Below, one piece after another: positions 8,927-16,870 of a stretch of DNA of 64,000 bases (within the stretch, counting starts at the first letter, position 1; each line of letters opens with the position of its first letter). The DNA lies in NCBI GenBank assembly GCA_964438865.1, contig CAYTMI010000007.1, positions 124,001-188,000 of the forward strand. The letters are read 5' to 3'. A program made the position numbers and the translations under genes. The stretch is from G016234445 sp964438865 (lineage in GTDB: Bacteria; Chloroflexota; Dehalococcoidia; Tepidiformales; Tepidiformaceae). The notes below the pieces were generated by a model. The model was given only the letters and a program-made list of their open reading frames with translations, was not told where the DNA came from and ran no database searches.

Positions 8927-10505
8927 CCTGGGCGTGGCTTCAGGCAGCCCGATCGGGCATTCACGGGCCTCATGGCCGTCACGGCTCATGGACCCCGTCC
9001 GCCGAATCCCGGCAAGGTCCCGCGACCGGCACTTCTGGTATGTCCAGCTGCTCGTTCTTGGCGCGACGGCCCCGCATTACATCATCGAGATCTCCGGTTA
9101 CACGAACCCCTTCGAGACGCTTCATGGACTGGCGATCACGCTGTACGTCATCCCATTGCTTTATGCCGCGCTCAGCTTTGGCTGGGAGGGCGCGATCCTG
9201 ACGGCGCTCTGGGGTGCGGCTTTGACCTCGCCGAGCGCGTGGATCTGGCACCAAAGCGAGTGGCATTGGTTGACGGAGGTCGGGCAACTGGCAATCACGC
9301 TGCCGGTGGGCATCCTTGTTGCCTGGAGAGTGGCCCTCGAAGCCAAACAGCGGCAGCGGGCCGAGCAGACCAGTGCCAGTTTGAGCCTCCTCAATGAAGT
9401 GGGCGATGTCCTCAGCCACACGATGGAGGTGGAACAGCAGTTGCCTCGGGTGGTCCGGCGGCTCCTCTCAGGCCTCGGACTCGAATCGGCCTGGCTCTTC
9501 CTGGAGCCGGAAACTGACGGCGCCGACCCACTCATCGTCGTAGAGGCCTCGTCGCCGAGGTTGTGTCCGCCGGCGGACTTGCTTGCCACCTTCCACCGGC
9601 GCCTCGATCTCGATCAGAGAACGATCCTGCGGGACGACCGCACGGTGGTCATCCCGCTGTCGGGCGAAACTGACACGCTGGGCTCGCTGGGCGCGAGCGC
9701 CGGCGGTGGGGCCCTGCTCACTGACGAACAGGTAGACCTCCTGACCACTGTCGCCAGCCAGATCCGGGTGGCTCTCGAAAACGCGACGCTCTACCGGCAG
9801 CGGCAGGAGGACCTTGAGTCGTACGTCAGGCAAGTCACCCAGGCTCAAGAGGACGAACGCCTCCGCATCGCGCGCGAACTGCATGACGCGACCGCACAGG
9901 AGCTGGTGGATATCGTCCGCAAGCTGGAGCAGCTGCACAACCGGGTTGGTCCAGACCTCGCGCCGCCGATAGAAGACCTCCTGAGCATGACCCGCAACAC
10001 GATCAAGTCGGTCCGCCGGTTCAGCCAGGATCTCCGACCGTCGGTGCTTGACGACCTTGGCCTTCTCGCAGCCCTCGAAGTCGTGGTGGAAGAAGCCAAC
10101 GCCCGTCTGAGCCAGGGAGCCCTGGTGGTGGTGACGGGGACCGCCCGCCGCCTCGACAGTCCGGTGGAGCTGGCGCTCTTTCGGATTGGACAGGAGTCGC
10201 TCAGGAATGTCGAGAAGCATGCGGGCGCCTCGTCGGCCACGGTCGAACTGGAGTTCGGCGACAGCGAGGTCAGGCTGTCGGTGACCGACGATGGCCGTGG
10301 GTTTGCGGCACCAAAGAGCGTCTCGGATCTGGCTCGGACGGGGAAGCTTGGCTTGCTGGGCATGAAAGAGCGGGCAGAACTCGTAGGTGGCCGCTTCGAG
10401 TTGCACTCCAGTCCTGGGGAGGGCACCCGGATTACTGTGCGCCTGGCAGAGAGAGGTTCCCGATCCGCCCAGGTTGGTCCCGAGCTAAACGCAGACGTGT
10501 CCTGA
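8916..10505 (+). CDS. Membrane sensor histidine kinase (HisKA_3, NarX/DegS class) with a GAF-like domain
   Basis: The 529-residue protein has several hydrophobic segments in residues 40-140, a GAF-like region (about 160-290), a dimerisation/phosphoacceptor segment with His323 in RIARELHDATAQELV, and a C-terminal HATPase (DDGRGF, GLLGMKERAELVGG). The ATG at 8916 overlaps the regulator gene by 11 nt, implying coupled translation; an ATG at 8988 is an alternative. The N-terminal membrane region resembles a MASE-like or DUF4118-type sensor rather than the NarX periplasmic domain, so the signal cannot be stated. Confidence 0.92.
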   Translation: MKADLGVASGSPIGHSRASWPSRLMDPVRRIPARSRDRHFWYVQLLVLGATAPHYIIEISGYTNPFETLHGLAITLYVIPLLYAALSFGWEGAILTALWGAALTSPSAWIWHQSEWHWLTEVGQLAITLPVGILVAWRVALEAKQRQRAEQTSASLSLLNEVGDVLSHTMEVEQQLPRVVRRLLSGLGLESAWLFLEPETDGADPLIVVEASSPRLCPPADLLATFHRRLDLDQRTILRDDRTVVIPLSGETDTLGSLGASAGGGALLTDEQVDLLTTVASQIRVALENATLYRQRQEDLESYVRQVTQAQEDERLRIARELHDATAQELVDIVRKLEQLHNRVGPDLAPPIEDLLSMTRNTIKSVRRFSQDLRPSVLDDLGLLAALEVVVEEANARLSQGALVVVTGTARRLDSPVELALFRIGQESLRNVEKHAGASSATVELEFGDSEVRLSVTDDGRGFAAPKSVSDLARTGKLGLLGMKERAELVGGRFELHSSPGEGTRITVRLAERGSRSAQVGPELNADVS

Positions 10506-10656
10506 AACCGTAGGGGTGGGTGGTGCCGCTGCTCGGACGGCTCGCCGCGAGCGGCGTGGAGGCGAACTCCTCAACCTCCAGGCTCCCGGAGTTCCGGCTG
10601 CCCACGGCACTGATGGAACAGCCCGGCCGGGTGCTTTTGCCACGGAAACTGGTCTC

Positions 10657-10695
10657 ATCTGCTCACGCGCCTGCTCACGTGCCTGAATAGTGGGC
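10657..10695. repeat. 39-bp element similar to the tRNA-Val flank (copy A)
   Basis: The segment shares 31 of 39 positions, ungapped, with 41872-41910 beside tRNA-Val, including the runs ATCTGCT, ACGCGC and CTCACGTG. It directly abuts the left copy of the 137-bp repeat. I counted the match by eye. Its nature (intergenic repeat or recombination scar) is unknown. Confidence 0.5.
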
Positions 10696-10830
10696 TGCTC
10701 CCTCGAATAGTACAACCGCCTGCCGAGTTCGCGTTCGTGCTCAACGATGCGGCCCCCGCCGCGTAGGCAGACTGAGGATGCACCGATCCGTGCGTGTTGA
10801 CCGTTGCCGAGACGGCAATGATCGCCGGGG
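10693..10830. repeat. Left copy of a ~137-bp direct repeat flanking the haem gene block
   Basis: This 138-bp segment matches 23908-24043 at roughly 90 percent identity with a few small indels. Identical blocks include CCTCGAATAGTACAACCGCC and CCGATCCGTGCGTGTTGACC. The copies are in the same orientation on either side of the haem biosynthesis genes. Both carry a frame ending in PRIVQPPA(E/D)FAFVLND followed by a stop, so the repeat may derive from the end of a gene plus downstream sequence. Confidence 0.85.
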
Positions 10831-11019
10831 CAGGCTACGTAGGATCCTTGCTTCAGGTTCCTATCGACCCATGCGTCCAGGGCTCGCGTCCCTGCCGGCT
10901 CCCAAGCAGACGTCGATGTCGGTCAGGATCCTCGCCGCAAGCATGGAGGTCTCCGGAGGCCGTCTCCGCGTCCCAACTGAAGAGGACATCCAACGGTAGG
11001 CTGTCCTCAGAAGCACGTT

Positions 11020-12219
11020 TCAGACCACGGCGGCGGTCGGTCCGCGAATCTCGTCGTCGGTCAGGTAGCACGAGGGGTCCATGCCGAGGAAGTCGCCTGT
11101 GGCGTACTCGGCGCGCGCCCGCAAGTTCCCGTTGCACATCCCGACGAAGCGGCACTCCTGGCAGCGCGGGGGCAGATGGCTCAAGCGGTCCTTGAGGATG
11201 GCCAAGCGCGGGTCACTGCTGTCGTCCCAGATCTCTCCAAACGAGCGCTCGCGGATGCTGCCGAGGCTGTAGTCCCACGAGAACTGGTCGGCGTGGACCG
11301 TCCCCCTGGGGTTGATCGAGGCGATCGCGATGCCGCTCTGGTTGCCGCCGTTCCATTCGAGCATCTGCTTCAGCTCCGCCGCACGGGCGGGGTCGCGCTG
11401 CTGGACGGCCAGGTACAGGTAGGCGTTGTCCGTGTGGTTGCCAACGGTCAGGATCTCGTGGTCGATGCCGCGGCGATGGAAGTCCTCGCAGCGTTCGAAG
11501 ATGTAGTCCACCACGTCGCGCGTCTCTTGGGCCGTGATGTCGAAGGCCGAGATCTTGCCTCCGCGACCGGCGTAGGCGAGGTGGTATACGCAGATCCGCG
11601 GGATCTGTTCCTCCTCAACGAGGTCAAAGATCGCCCCGATGTCGCTCCGGTTCTTCCCGTGGACTGTGAACCGAAGGCCGGTCCGAACGCCCGCTTCGCG
11701 CAGGTGCCTGATCGCCTGAACCGACTTCTGGAATGACCCGCGCGCGCCGCGGATCTGGTCGTGGGTCGACTCCATGCCGTCGAGGCTAATGCCCGCGTAG
11801 GTGAAGCCCGTGTCATGGATGCGCTGCGCTGTCGCGCGGTCGATCAGCGTACCGTTCGTGCTGAGCACGGTACGCAGACCGATCCTCCGTGCGTACTCAG
11901 CGAACTCGAACAACTCCGGACGCATGAGCGGCTCGCCTCCCGAGAAGAGCACGCTGGGCACCTTGTAGGCGGCGAGGTCGTCCAGCACCTTATAGCACTC
12001 AGCGGTCGTCAGTTCGCCGTCGAACGGTTTCGCCGTCGCGCTGGCGTAGCAGTGCATGCACTTAAGATTGCACTGCCCCGTGATGTTCCAGGCCACAACC
12101 GGCTTCTTGTCGGCGCTGAAGTGGAGCAGGTGGGCGGGGCCGCGCTGGGACGAGCGCCCGTAGCGAAGGATGTCGCCTTCCGTGACGGTGCCGTTGAGCA
12201 GCCGGGAGACGCTCAGCAT
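11020..12219 (-). CDS. ahbC: Radical SAM/SPASM enzyme of the AhbC/NirJ family (didecarboxysiroheme deacetylase-like)
   Basis: The 399-residue protein has the radical SAM motif CNLKCMHC (Cys50, Cys54, Cys57), a glycine-rich SAM site (FSGGEPLMRPELF) and a C-terminal SPASM region with cysteines in CQECRFVGMC and DPSCYL. AhbC and NirJ remove acetate side chains from 12,18-didecarboxysiroheme, giving iron-coproporphyrin III in the haem route. The ATG at 12219 overlaps the upstream radical SAM gene by 7 nt and has GGAGG upstream; a longer in-frame extension is arginine-rich and unlikely. The haem b assignment over haem d1 rests on neighbours: no NirS, NirF or NirN is present. Confidence 0.82.
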   Translation of the reverse strand: MLSVSRLLNGTVTEGDILRYGRSSQRGPAHLLHFSADKKPVVAWNITGQCNLKCMHCYASATAKPFDGELTTAECYKVLDDLAAYKVPSVLFSGGEPLMRPELFEFAEYARRIGLRTVLSTNGTLIDRATAQRIHDTGFTYAGISLDGMESTHDQIRGARGSFQKSVQAIRHLREAGVRTGLRFTVHGKNRSDIGAIFDLVEEEQIPRICVYHLAYAGRGGKISAFDITAQETRDVVDYIFERCEDFHRRGIDHEILTVGNHTDNAYLYLAVQQRDPARAAELKQMLEWNGGNQSGIAIASINPRGTVHADQFSWDYSLGSIRERSFGEIWDDSSDPRLAILKDRLSHLPPRCQECRFVGMCNGNLRARAEYATGDFLGMDPSCYLTDDEIRGPTAAVV

Positions 12220-13382
12220 GCTGCATAACCTCCATGGGGTTCGTAGACGCAGGAAGGGTCGCTTTCGAGGTAGTCGCCCGTGAGGGCGTAGGCCCGGGCG
12301 CGTGAGCCACCGCAGACCGGCCTGTACTCGCAACGGCCGCACCTGCCCTTGAGGAGCGAGCGGTCGCGCAAGTCGCGAAAGAGCGGGCTCTCGCGGTAGA
12401 TCTCGGCGAAGCTCCGCTCACGGACATTGCCGGCAGGCAGCGGCAGGAAGCCGCTCGGGCAGACGTTGCCGACATGGTCGATGAAGGCGAAGCCGTCGCC
12501 GTCGTTGACACCTTTCATCGACATGCCCATCTCACCCTGGAACGAGTAGCCGGCGCCGGAGACGTTTGCGAACGCCGCGGGGCCGCCGTTGGGTCGAGCC
12601 GCTGCGCCGGAGGCCGCCTCGGCTCGCCGCCGCTCGATGACCACCCGGCGGTAGTGCATGGCCGCGGTCGTGCGGACGTCAAACGGGCTCGTCTTCGCTG
12701 TGTCGTAGAGCCAGTTGAACGCCTGCTCGTGCTCCTCGGGACTGACCATGTAGCCGGCCTGGGCGCGCCCGGTCGGGACGAGAAAGAAGACGCTCCACAT
12801 CACCGGCCCGTAGGCAGCGATGAGGGCCGCGATCTCGGGCAGGCGCGCGACTGAGTGCCTCGAGACAGTGGTTCCCACCTGGAGCGGAACTCCGGCGTCC
12901 TGGATCGACTGCAGGATCTCGAGCGTGCGCTGAAACGATCCTCTGACTCCGCGGAATGCGTCGTGCGAGGCCGCGTCGGGTCCATCGAGGCTGATATGGA
13001 TGCGCGACACCCCGGCATCGCGGGCGCGCCTGATCGCTTTCCGTGTGCAACGACCCGTCGCCGAGGGCGAGAAGGCGACGCGAAGACCGCGGGACGCCGC
13101 CCGTTCGATGATGTCGAAGCAGTCGTCGCGCATCAGCGGGTCGCCGCCGGTGACGATCAGGATCGGACCGCCGATGTCGACGATCTGGTCGACTACACGG
13201 AAGGCTTCCTCGGTCGTCAGCTCGCGCTGGTCGCGACGCGGCTGGGCCTCGGCTCGACAATGAACGCACGCGAGGCCGCAAGCGCGGGTGATCTCCCAGG
13301 CGACGGTGAAGGGCGAGCGGGCAAAGTCCACGGATGCAAAGTCGGGCCGCGGATTCGGGCGTTGAGTTACTGGCTCGGTCAC
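12213..13382 (-). CDS. Radical SAM/SPASM protein (TIGR04053/BA_1875-like; possible AhbD-type role)
   Basis: The 389-residue protein has the motif CGLACVHC (Cys35, Cys39, Cys42), the SAM-binding segment TGGDPLMR and a C-terminal cysteine-rich region (NVCPSGFLPLPAGN, CGRCEYRPVCGG). The sequence resembles the BA_1875-like group, related to but distinct from AhbD haem synthase. It is the first gene of the minus-strand pair and overlaps ahbC. It may catalyse a late decarboxylation or another side-chain step in haem synthesis. A HemQ homologue in the same cluster makes an AhbD role for this protein uncertain. Confidence 0.75.
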   Translation of the reverse strand: MTEPVTQRPNPRPDFASVDFARSPFTVAWEITRACGLACVHCRAEAQPRRDQRELTTEEAFRVVDQIVDIGGPILIVTGGDPLMRDDCFDIIERAASRGLRVAFSPSATGRCTRKAIRRARDAGVSRIHISLDGPDAASHDAFRGVRGSFQRTLEILQSIQDAGVPLQVGTTVSRHSVARLPEIAALIAAYGPVMWSVFFLVPTGRAQAGYMVSPEEHEQAFNWLYDTAKTSPFDVRTTAAMHYRRVVIERRRAEAASGAAARPNGGPAAFANVSGAGYSFQGEMGMSMKGVNDGDGFAFIDHVGNVCPSGFLPLPAGNVRERSFAEIYRESPLFRDLRDRSLLKGRCGRCEYRPVCGGSRARAYALTGDYLESDPSCVYEPHGGYAAC

Positions 13383-13548
13383 GAGAGCGCCCGATCTTCC
13401 GACGTGACTCCGGTCAGCATGTGATGTTGCATAGCTCTTAAACCTCTCTTTTCCGCTGTACTAACCAGAAAGTTTGCCTATTTCTCGGAGGTATAGCAGA
13501 CTCTGTCGGCCGGGTCAAACAACCAGCCCCGGCCCAAAGGCGAAGGCG
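13383..13548. promoter_or_regulatory. Divergent promoter region of the haem cluster
   Basis: The radical SAM pair (minus) and the long plus-strand haem operon diverge from this 166-bp region, which is noticeably richer in A and T than its surroundings, especially 13425-13490. A TGTGATG half-site occurs near 13420, but no full CRP/FNR palindrome is clear. Both operons probably start here. Confidence 0.6.
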
Positions 13549-14631
13549 ATGAGCACAGACCGTGACTCCGATCGAGTGCTTGCCCTGGACGAGATCTCGA
13601 GGGCGCTCCTCAACCGTCTGCAGGCGCACATCCCGCTCGTGCCGCGCCCGTTCCTCGCGCTCGGCCGGGAACTCGGTCTGCGAGAGAACGCGGTTATCGA
13701 ACGCACGCAGGCGCTGATAGACGCGCGGATCATCCGCGAGGTCGGCGCGATCTTCGACGGGCGCGCGCTCGGCTACGACTCCTGCCTCGTTGCCGCGAAG
13801 TATCCGCCCGACGACCTCGAGACGGCCGGGCGGGTCATCGCCAGCCACCCAGGGGTTTCGCATGACTACCAGCGGGACCACGACTTCAACCTCTGGTACA
13901 CACTCGCGGTCCCGCCAGGCCAGTCGGTGGTTGAGGAGACATCCATGCTTCACCGCCTCACCCGCGCGAAGTCGACGCGGCCCCTCCCCGCGCTCCGCAT
14001 GTTCAAGCTCGGTGTGAGGCTCGACATGGACGAGACCCCGGCCGACACGCGCTCCGGGGAACCGGTGTCAGGGGGCGCTGCGGCTGGCAGCAAGACTCCG
14101 ACCGCCCGCGAGATCGCCGCCGTCCGCGCGTTCCAGGAGCCGTTCCGGGTCGTCCCCAGGCCGTTCGACGCCGTCGCGCAGCTCCACGGCTTCGCCTCGG
14201 CTGAAGCTCTTATCGAAGTAGGGGACGAGCTCCATGCCCGGGGCGCCTTGCGGCGATTCTCGGCGGTCCTGCGCCACCGGACAGCGGGCTTCGGCGCGAA
14301 CGGTATGGCCGTCTGGAAGGCCCCCCAAGAGGAGTGCGAGACCGCAGGCCGAGTCATGGCCAGCTTCGCCAGGGTCTCGCACTGCTACCAGCGGCCGGTC
14401 TACGAGGACTGGCCGTACAGCCTCTTCACGATGATTCATGGCCGGACCAACGACGAGGTACAGGACTGCATCACCGCTATTCACCGCGAGACCGGACTGA
14501 GCGAGCACCGGGTTCTGTACTCATTGGTGGAGTTCAAGAAAGCCCGCGTTCGTTACTTTACCGAGGCATGGGATGACTGGCGGAATGCGGTCGAACGCAC
14601 AGCTGGTTCTGCCCGGGAGGCGGTCCATTGA
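13549..14631 (+). CDS. Fused siroheme decarboxylase (AhbA-AhbB / NirD-NirL-like, Lrp/AsnC family)
   Basis: The 360-residue protein consists of two homologous halves, each an AsnC-type winged helix plus ligand-binding domain. Each half has the decarboxylase HxYxR signature: HDYQR (His105, Tyr107, Arg109) and HCYQR (His278, Tyr280, Arg282). In AhbA/B and NirD/L/G/H these residues act in removing two carboxylates from siroheme. The ATG at 13549 has an AAGG-containing leader; a longer in-frame start at 13474 would add an unlikely N-terminus. The TTG start of hemA overlaps its stop by 4 nt. Confidence 0.86.
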   Translation: MSTDRDSDRVLALDEISRALLNRLQAHIPLVPRPFLALGRELGLRENAVIERTQALIDARIIREVGAIFDGRALGYDSCLVAAKYPPDDLETAGRVIASHPGVSHDYQRDHDFNLWYTLAVPPGQSVVEETSMLHRLTRAKSTRPLPALRMFKLGVRLDMDETPADTRSGEPVSGGAAAGSKTPTAREIAAVRAFQEPFRVVPRPFDAVAQLHGFASAEALIEVGDELHARGALRRFSAVLRHRTAGFGANGMAVWKAPQEECETAGRVMASFARVSHCYQRPVYEDWPYSLFTMIHGRTNDEVQDCITAIHRETGLSEHRVLYSLVEFKKARVRYFTEAWDDWRNAVERTAGSAREAVH

Positions 14632-15716
14632 ACGGCCTGGAAGATTTCCGCGCGTGTGCCTGGCCGGTCGCCTCGGTCTCACAGACGAAACTGGACGCGG
14701 TCCTCGCGGCGGCCCGCTCGCACCGGCCCGGCGCCGCCATTGTTGCAAGCTGCCAGCGCGTCGAGGTGTTCCACGTTGACCGGTGTGATTGCCGAGCGCC
14801 GGGCGCCTGGGCGGGCTTCGAGGCACTGCTACGCCTGGCGGAAGTTGCCGCGGGACTCCATTCCCTGGTCCTCGGCGAGGCACAGGTCCTCGGTCAGGTT
14901 CGGTCTGGACTCGCAGCCGCCGGGGGGCAGGTCGCAAGCCACGGCGGCATCGCAGTCGCTGCCGCGCGGACGCTCCGTGCCGAGGCACGCTTTAAGGCGC
15001 ATTCGGGGCACCTGCTAGATCTCGCGCTCCGCCTGTCCAACGTAGCGTGGCCTGACCGGGTGGCGGTGGTGGGAGCAGGAGCTGTCGGTGGCCTCATCGC
15101 CGAACGAGCGGTCGAGTTGGGGTTCCCGGATGTAACCGTAGTAGCGCGGCGCCAGCCCAACCGTGGCTGGTTCAACCCCTCGCGCATGCGCTATGAACCG
15201 CTCCACGGCCTTGCTGAGATCGCCCCCGTAGACGTCCTCGTGGGCTGCCTTGGCTCGGCCGCGAAACCGCTCGGAATTGACACGCTCCCGGTCGTGCGGC
15301 GTCTCGTCATCGACCTCGGTACTCCGCGGAACATCGAAGGTTCGCTCGCCGCGCCTGTACTTACGATCGCCGACATGCTGGCTGACGAGGCCGCACACCC
15401 CTTCGCTGATGCCCGCCGCGCCGAGCTGCGCGAACGGCTGCGCGCCACTCTTGAGCGGCGGCTGGAGATGGTCAGCAGCGACGGGCAGTCACCCATCGGC
15501 CGCCTGCGATTCGAGGTCGAGCGGGTACGCGAGGCCGAGGCGCTTCGCATCGCCCGCCTTCATCCTGACCTTCCGGTCGAAACCATCGACACGATCACCC
15601 GGACGCTCACTAACCAGCTCTTTCACCGTCCTACGGAGCGGCTTCGGGGGATCGCAGATCCGGAACTTAAGCAGCGGCTGGTCGAGTTGTTCACCACCGA
15701 GGAGGCATGCCCGTGA
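14628..15716 (+). CDS. hemA: Glutamyl-tRNA reductase HemA
   Basis: The 362-residue enzyme reduces glutamyl-tRNA(Glu) to glutamate semialdehyde, the first committed step of tetrapyrrole synthesis in the C5 route. The catalytic cysteine is Cys42 in VASCQRVEVF, matching the family SxCNRxE motif with Gln for Asn. A second domain has the NADPH motif VAVVGAGAVGG (about 142-152), and a helical dimerisation domain forms the C-terminus. The start is TTG at 14628, overlapping the upstream stop (TTGA) with GGGAGG before it. At 362 residues it is shorter than the usual 400-430 because the N-terminal domain is abbreviated. Confidence 0.92.
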   Translation: MNGLEDFRACAWPVASVSQTKLDAVLAAARSHRPGAAIVASCQRVEVFHVDRCDCRAPGAWAGFEALLRLAEVAAGLHSLVLGEAQVLGQVRSGLAAAGGQVASHGGIAVAAARTLRAEARFKAHSGHLLDLALRLSNVAWPDRVAVVGAGAVGGLIAERAVELGFPDVTVVARRQPNRGWFNPSRMRYEPLHGLAEIAPVDVLVGCLGSAAKPLGIDTLPVVRRLVIDLGTPRNIEGSLAAPVLTIADMLADEAAHPFADARRAELRERLRATLERRLEMVSSDGQSPIGRLRFEVERVREAEALRIARLHPDLPVETIDTITRTLTNQLFHRPTERLRGIADPELKQRLVELFTTEEACP

Positions 15717-16870
15717 CTGTCCCGCTCATCCCCACCTCGCTCGATGACCATGTGAACCGCGCAATCCTCGCCGTCTCCGAAGACAGGATCCACGGCTTCC
15801 AACGCGACCCGCTCGGAGAAATCGCCAGTCGTGCCGGCGTACCGTTTCCCTTGGTCGTCGAACGCATCCGAGCGTTGTTGGAGGCGGGCACCATCCGCCG
15901 CGTTCGCCAGACGCTCATGTCGACCAATCTCGCGGAGGGCGCCCTGGTCGCCTGGGAGATCCCGGAGGGTCGCCTCCACGCTGCGTTCGACTACATGTTC
16001 CAGGCCGATCCCTTCAGCGGGCATGTAGTCATCCGCACAACTGAGGCCGCGACCCCCGGCTCGCGTTACCGCCTTTGGACGACCTTAAAAGTCCCGCAGG
16101 GCTATTCCATCGCCCGGCACGCTGAGTACCTTGCGGGGACGGTCGGAGCGACGCACTTCAGGCTGATGCCGGCGAAGAAGCTGTTCGTCCTTGGTGTTGG
16201 CCACATCCGCCGCCGTGGCATGGCAGCGGGTAGTCGTGCCACCGAACCCGCGGTCGCAGTAGATACGCACACGGTCCGCCTTTCCGAACTCGAGTGGCGG
16301 GTGCTCACAGCACTCAAGCGCGAATTCGATCCCATGGAACTTACTGCGGATCTCTGGGCTTCCCGTGCCGTGGAAGCCGCCGTTTCGCTTGAAACCTTCT
16401 TCGAAGTGGCCGAGGCGCTCGATGCACGCGGCCTCCTCGGCCGATTCTCCACCTTCCTCGAGCACGTGAAGCCCCTCGCCGACGGTGACCGTGTCACGCG
16501 TTACAATGCCCTCTTCCATTGGGCGGTGCTGCCCGGCGAAGAACTGCTCGCCGGTCGCGAAGTCGGCCGCCACGACGTCATGACCCATGCCTATTGGCGC
16601 GAAGCAGGTCCCGAGTTCAATAACGTTAACGTCATGGGTGTCGCCCATGGGACCGACAAGCAACTCCTCCTCGACCACAAAGCCGCAATGGACGCACACC
16701 TGGCCGAACTCGGGGTCACGGTGAGATACACCAACGTTTTCTGGGGCGGCCGCAGCGAAATCAAACCGTCCGAGATTTCCCCCATCGCTTACCAGCGGTG
16801 GTGCGTCGAGCACTGCATCGATCCACGGCAGATGACACTTGGCCTGGAGAAGCAGGAGGTCGCACTGTGA
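15713..16870 (+). CDS. Second fused AsnC-type siroheme decarboxylase-like protein, divergent
   Basis: The 385-residue protein repeats the two-domain layout of the gene at 13549 but is more divergent. Its C-terminal half keeps HAYWR (about 292-296), while the N-terminal half has HVVIR (104-108) in place of the usual HxYxR, so the tyrosine is missing. It may be a second siroheme decarboxylase subunit (compare the four-gene NirDLGH set) or a partner protein. A GTG start at 15713 is preferred: GAGGAGG is 7 nt upstream and GTGA overlaps the hemA stop, whereas the ATG at 15707 is too close to the ribosome binding site. Confidence 0.75.
   Translation: MTVPLIPTSLDDHVNRAILAVSEDRIHGFQRDPLGEIASRAGVPFPLVVERIRALLEAGTIRRVRQTLMSTNLAEGALVAWEIPEGRLHAAFDYMFQADPFSGHVVIRTTEAATPGSRYRLWTTLKVPQGYSIARHAEYLAGTVGATHFRLMPAKKLFVLGVGHIRRRGMAAGSRATEPAVAVDTHTVRLSELEWRVLTALKREFDPMELTADLWASRAVEAAVSLETFFEVAEALDARGLLGRFSTFLEHVKPLADGDRVTRYNALFHWAVLPGEELLAGREVGRHDVMTHAYWREAGPEFNNVNVMGVAHGTDKQLLLDHKAAMDAHLAELGVTVRYTNVFWGGRSEIKPSEISPIAYQRWCVEHCIDPRQMTLGLEKQEVAL

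Larger units (their letters stand above)
10506..11019. other. Intergenic region between kinase and haem cluster, holding repeat copy 1
   Basis: This 514-bp stretch lies between convergent genes. It holds no complete gene. From about 10657 it contains a 39-bp segment resembling one beside tRNA-Val at 41872-41910, followed by the left copy of the direct repeat that brackets the haem cluster. One frame of the repeat ends in a short peptide (PRIVQPPAEFAFVLND), also encoded in the right copy, so part may be the remnant of a gene end. The remainder (10831-11019) shows no recognisable homology. Confidence 0.6.

Noticed and set aside
13410..13440. CRP/FNR-type site in the haem divergent promoter
   Set aside because: Only one half-site (TGTGA) is present, without a matching second half at the right spacing.
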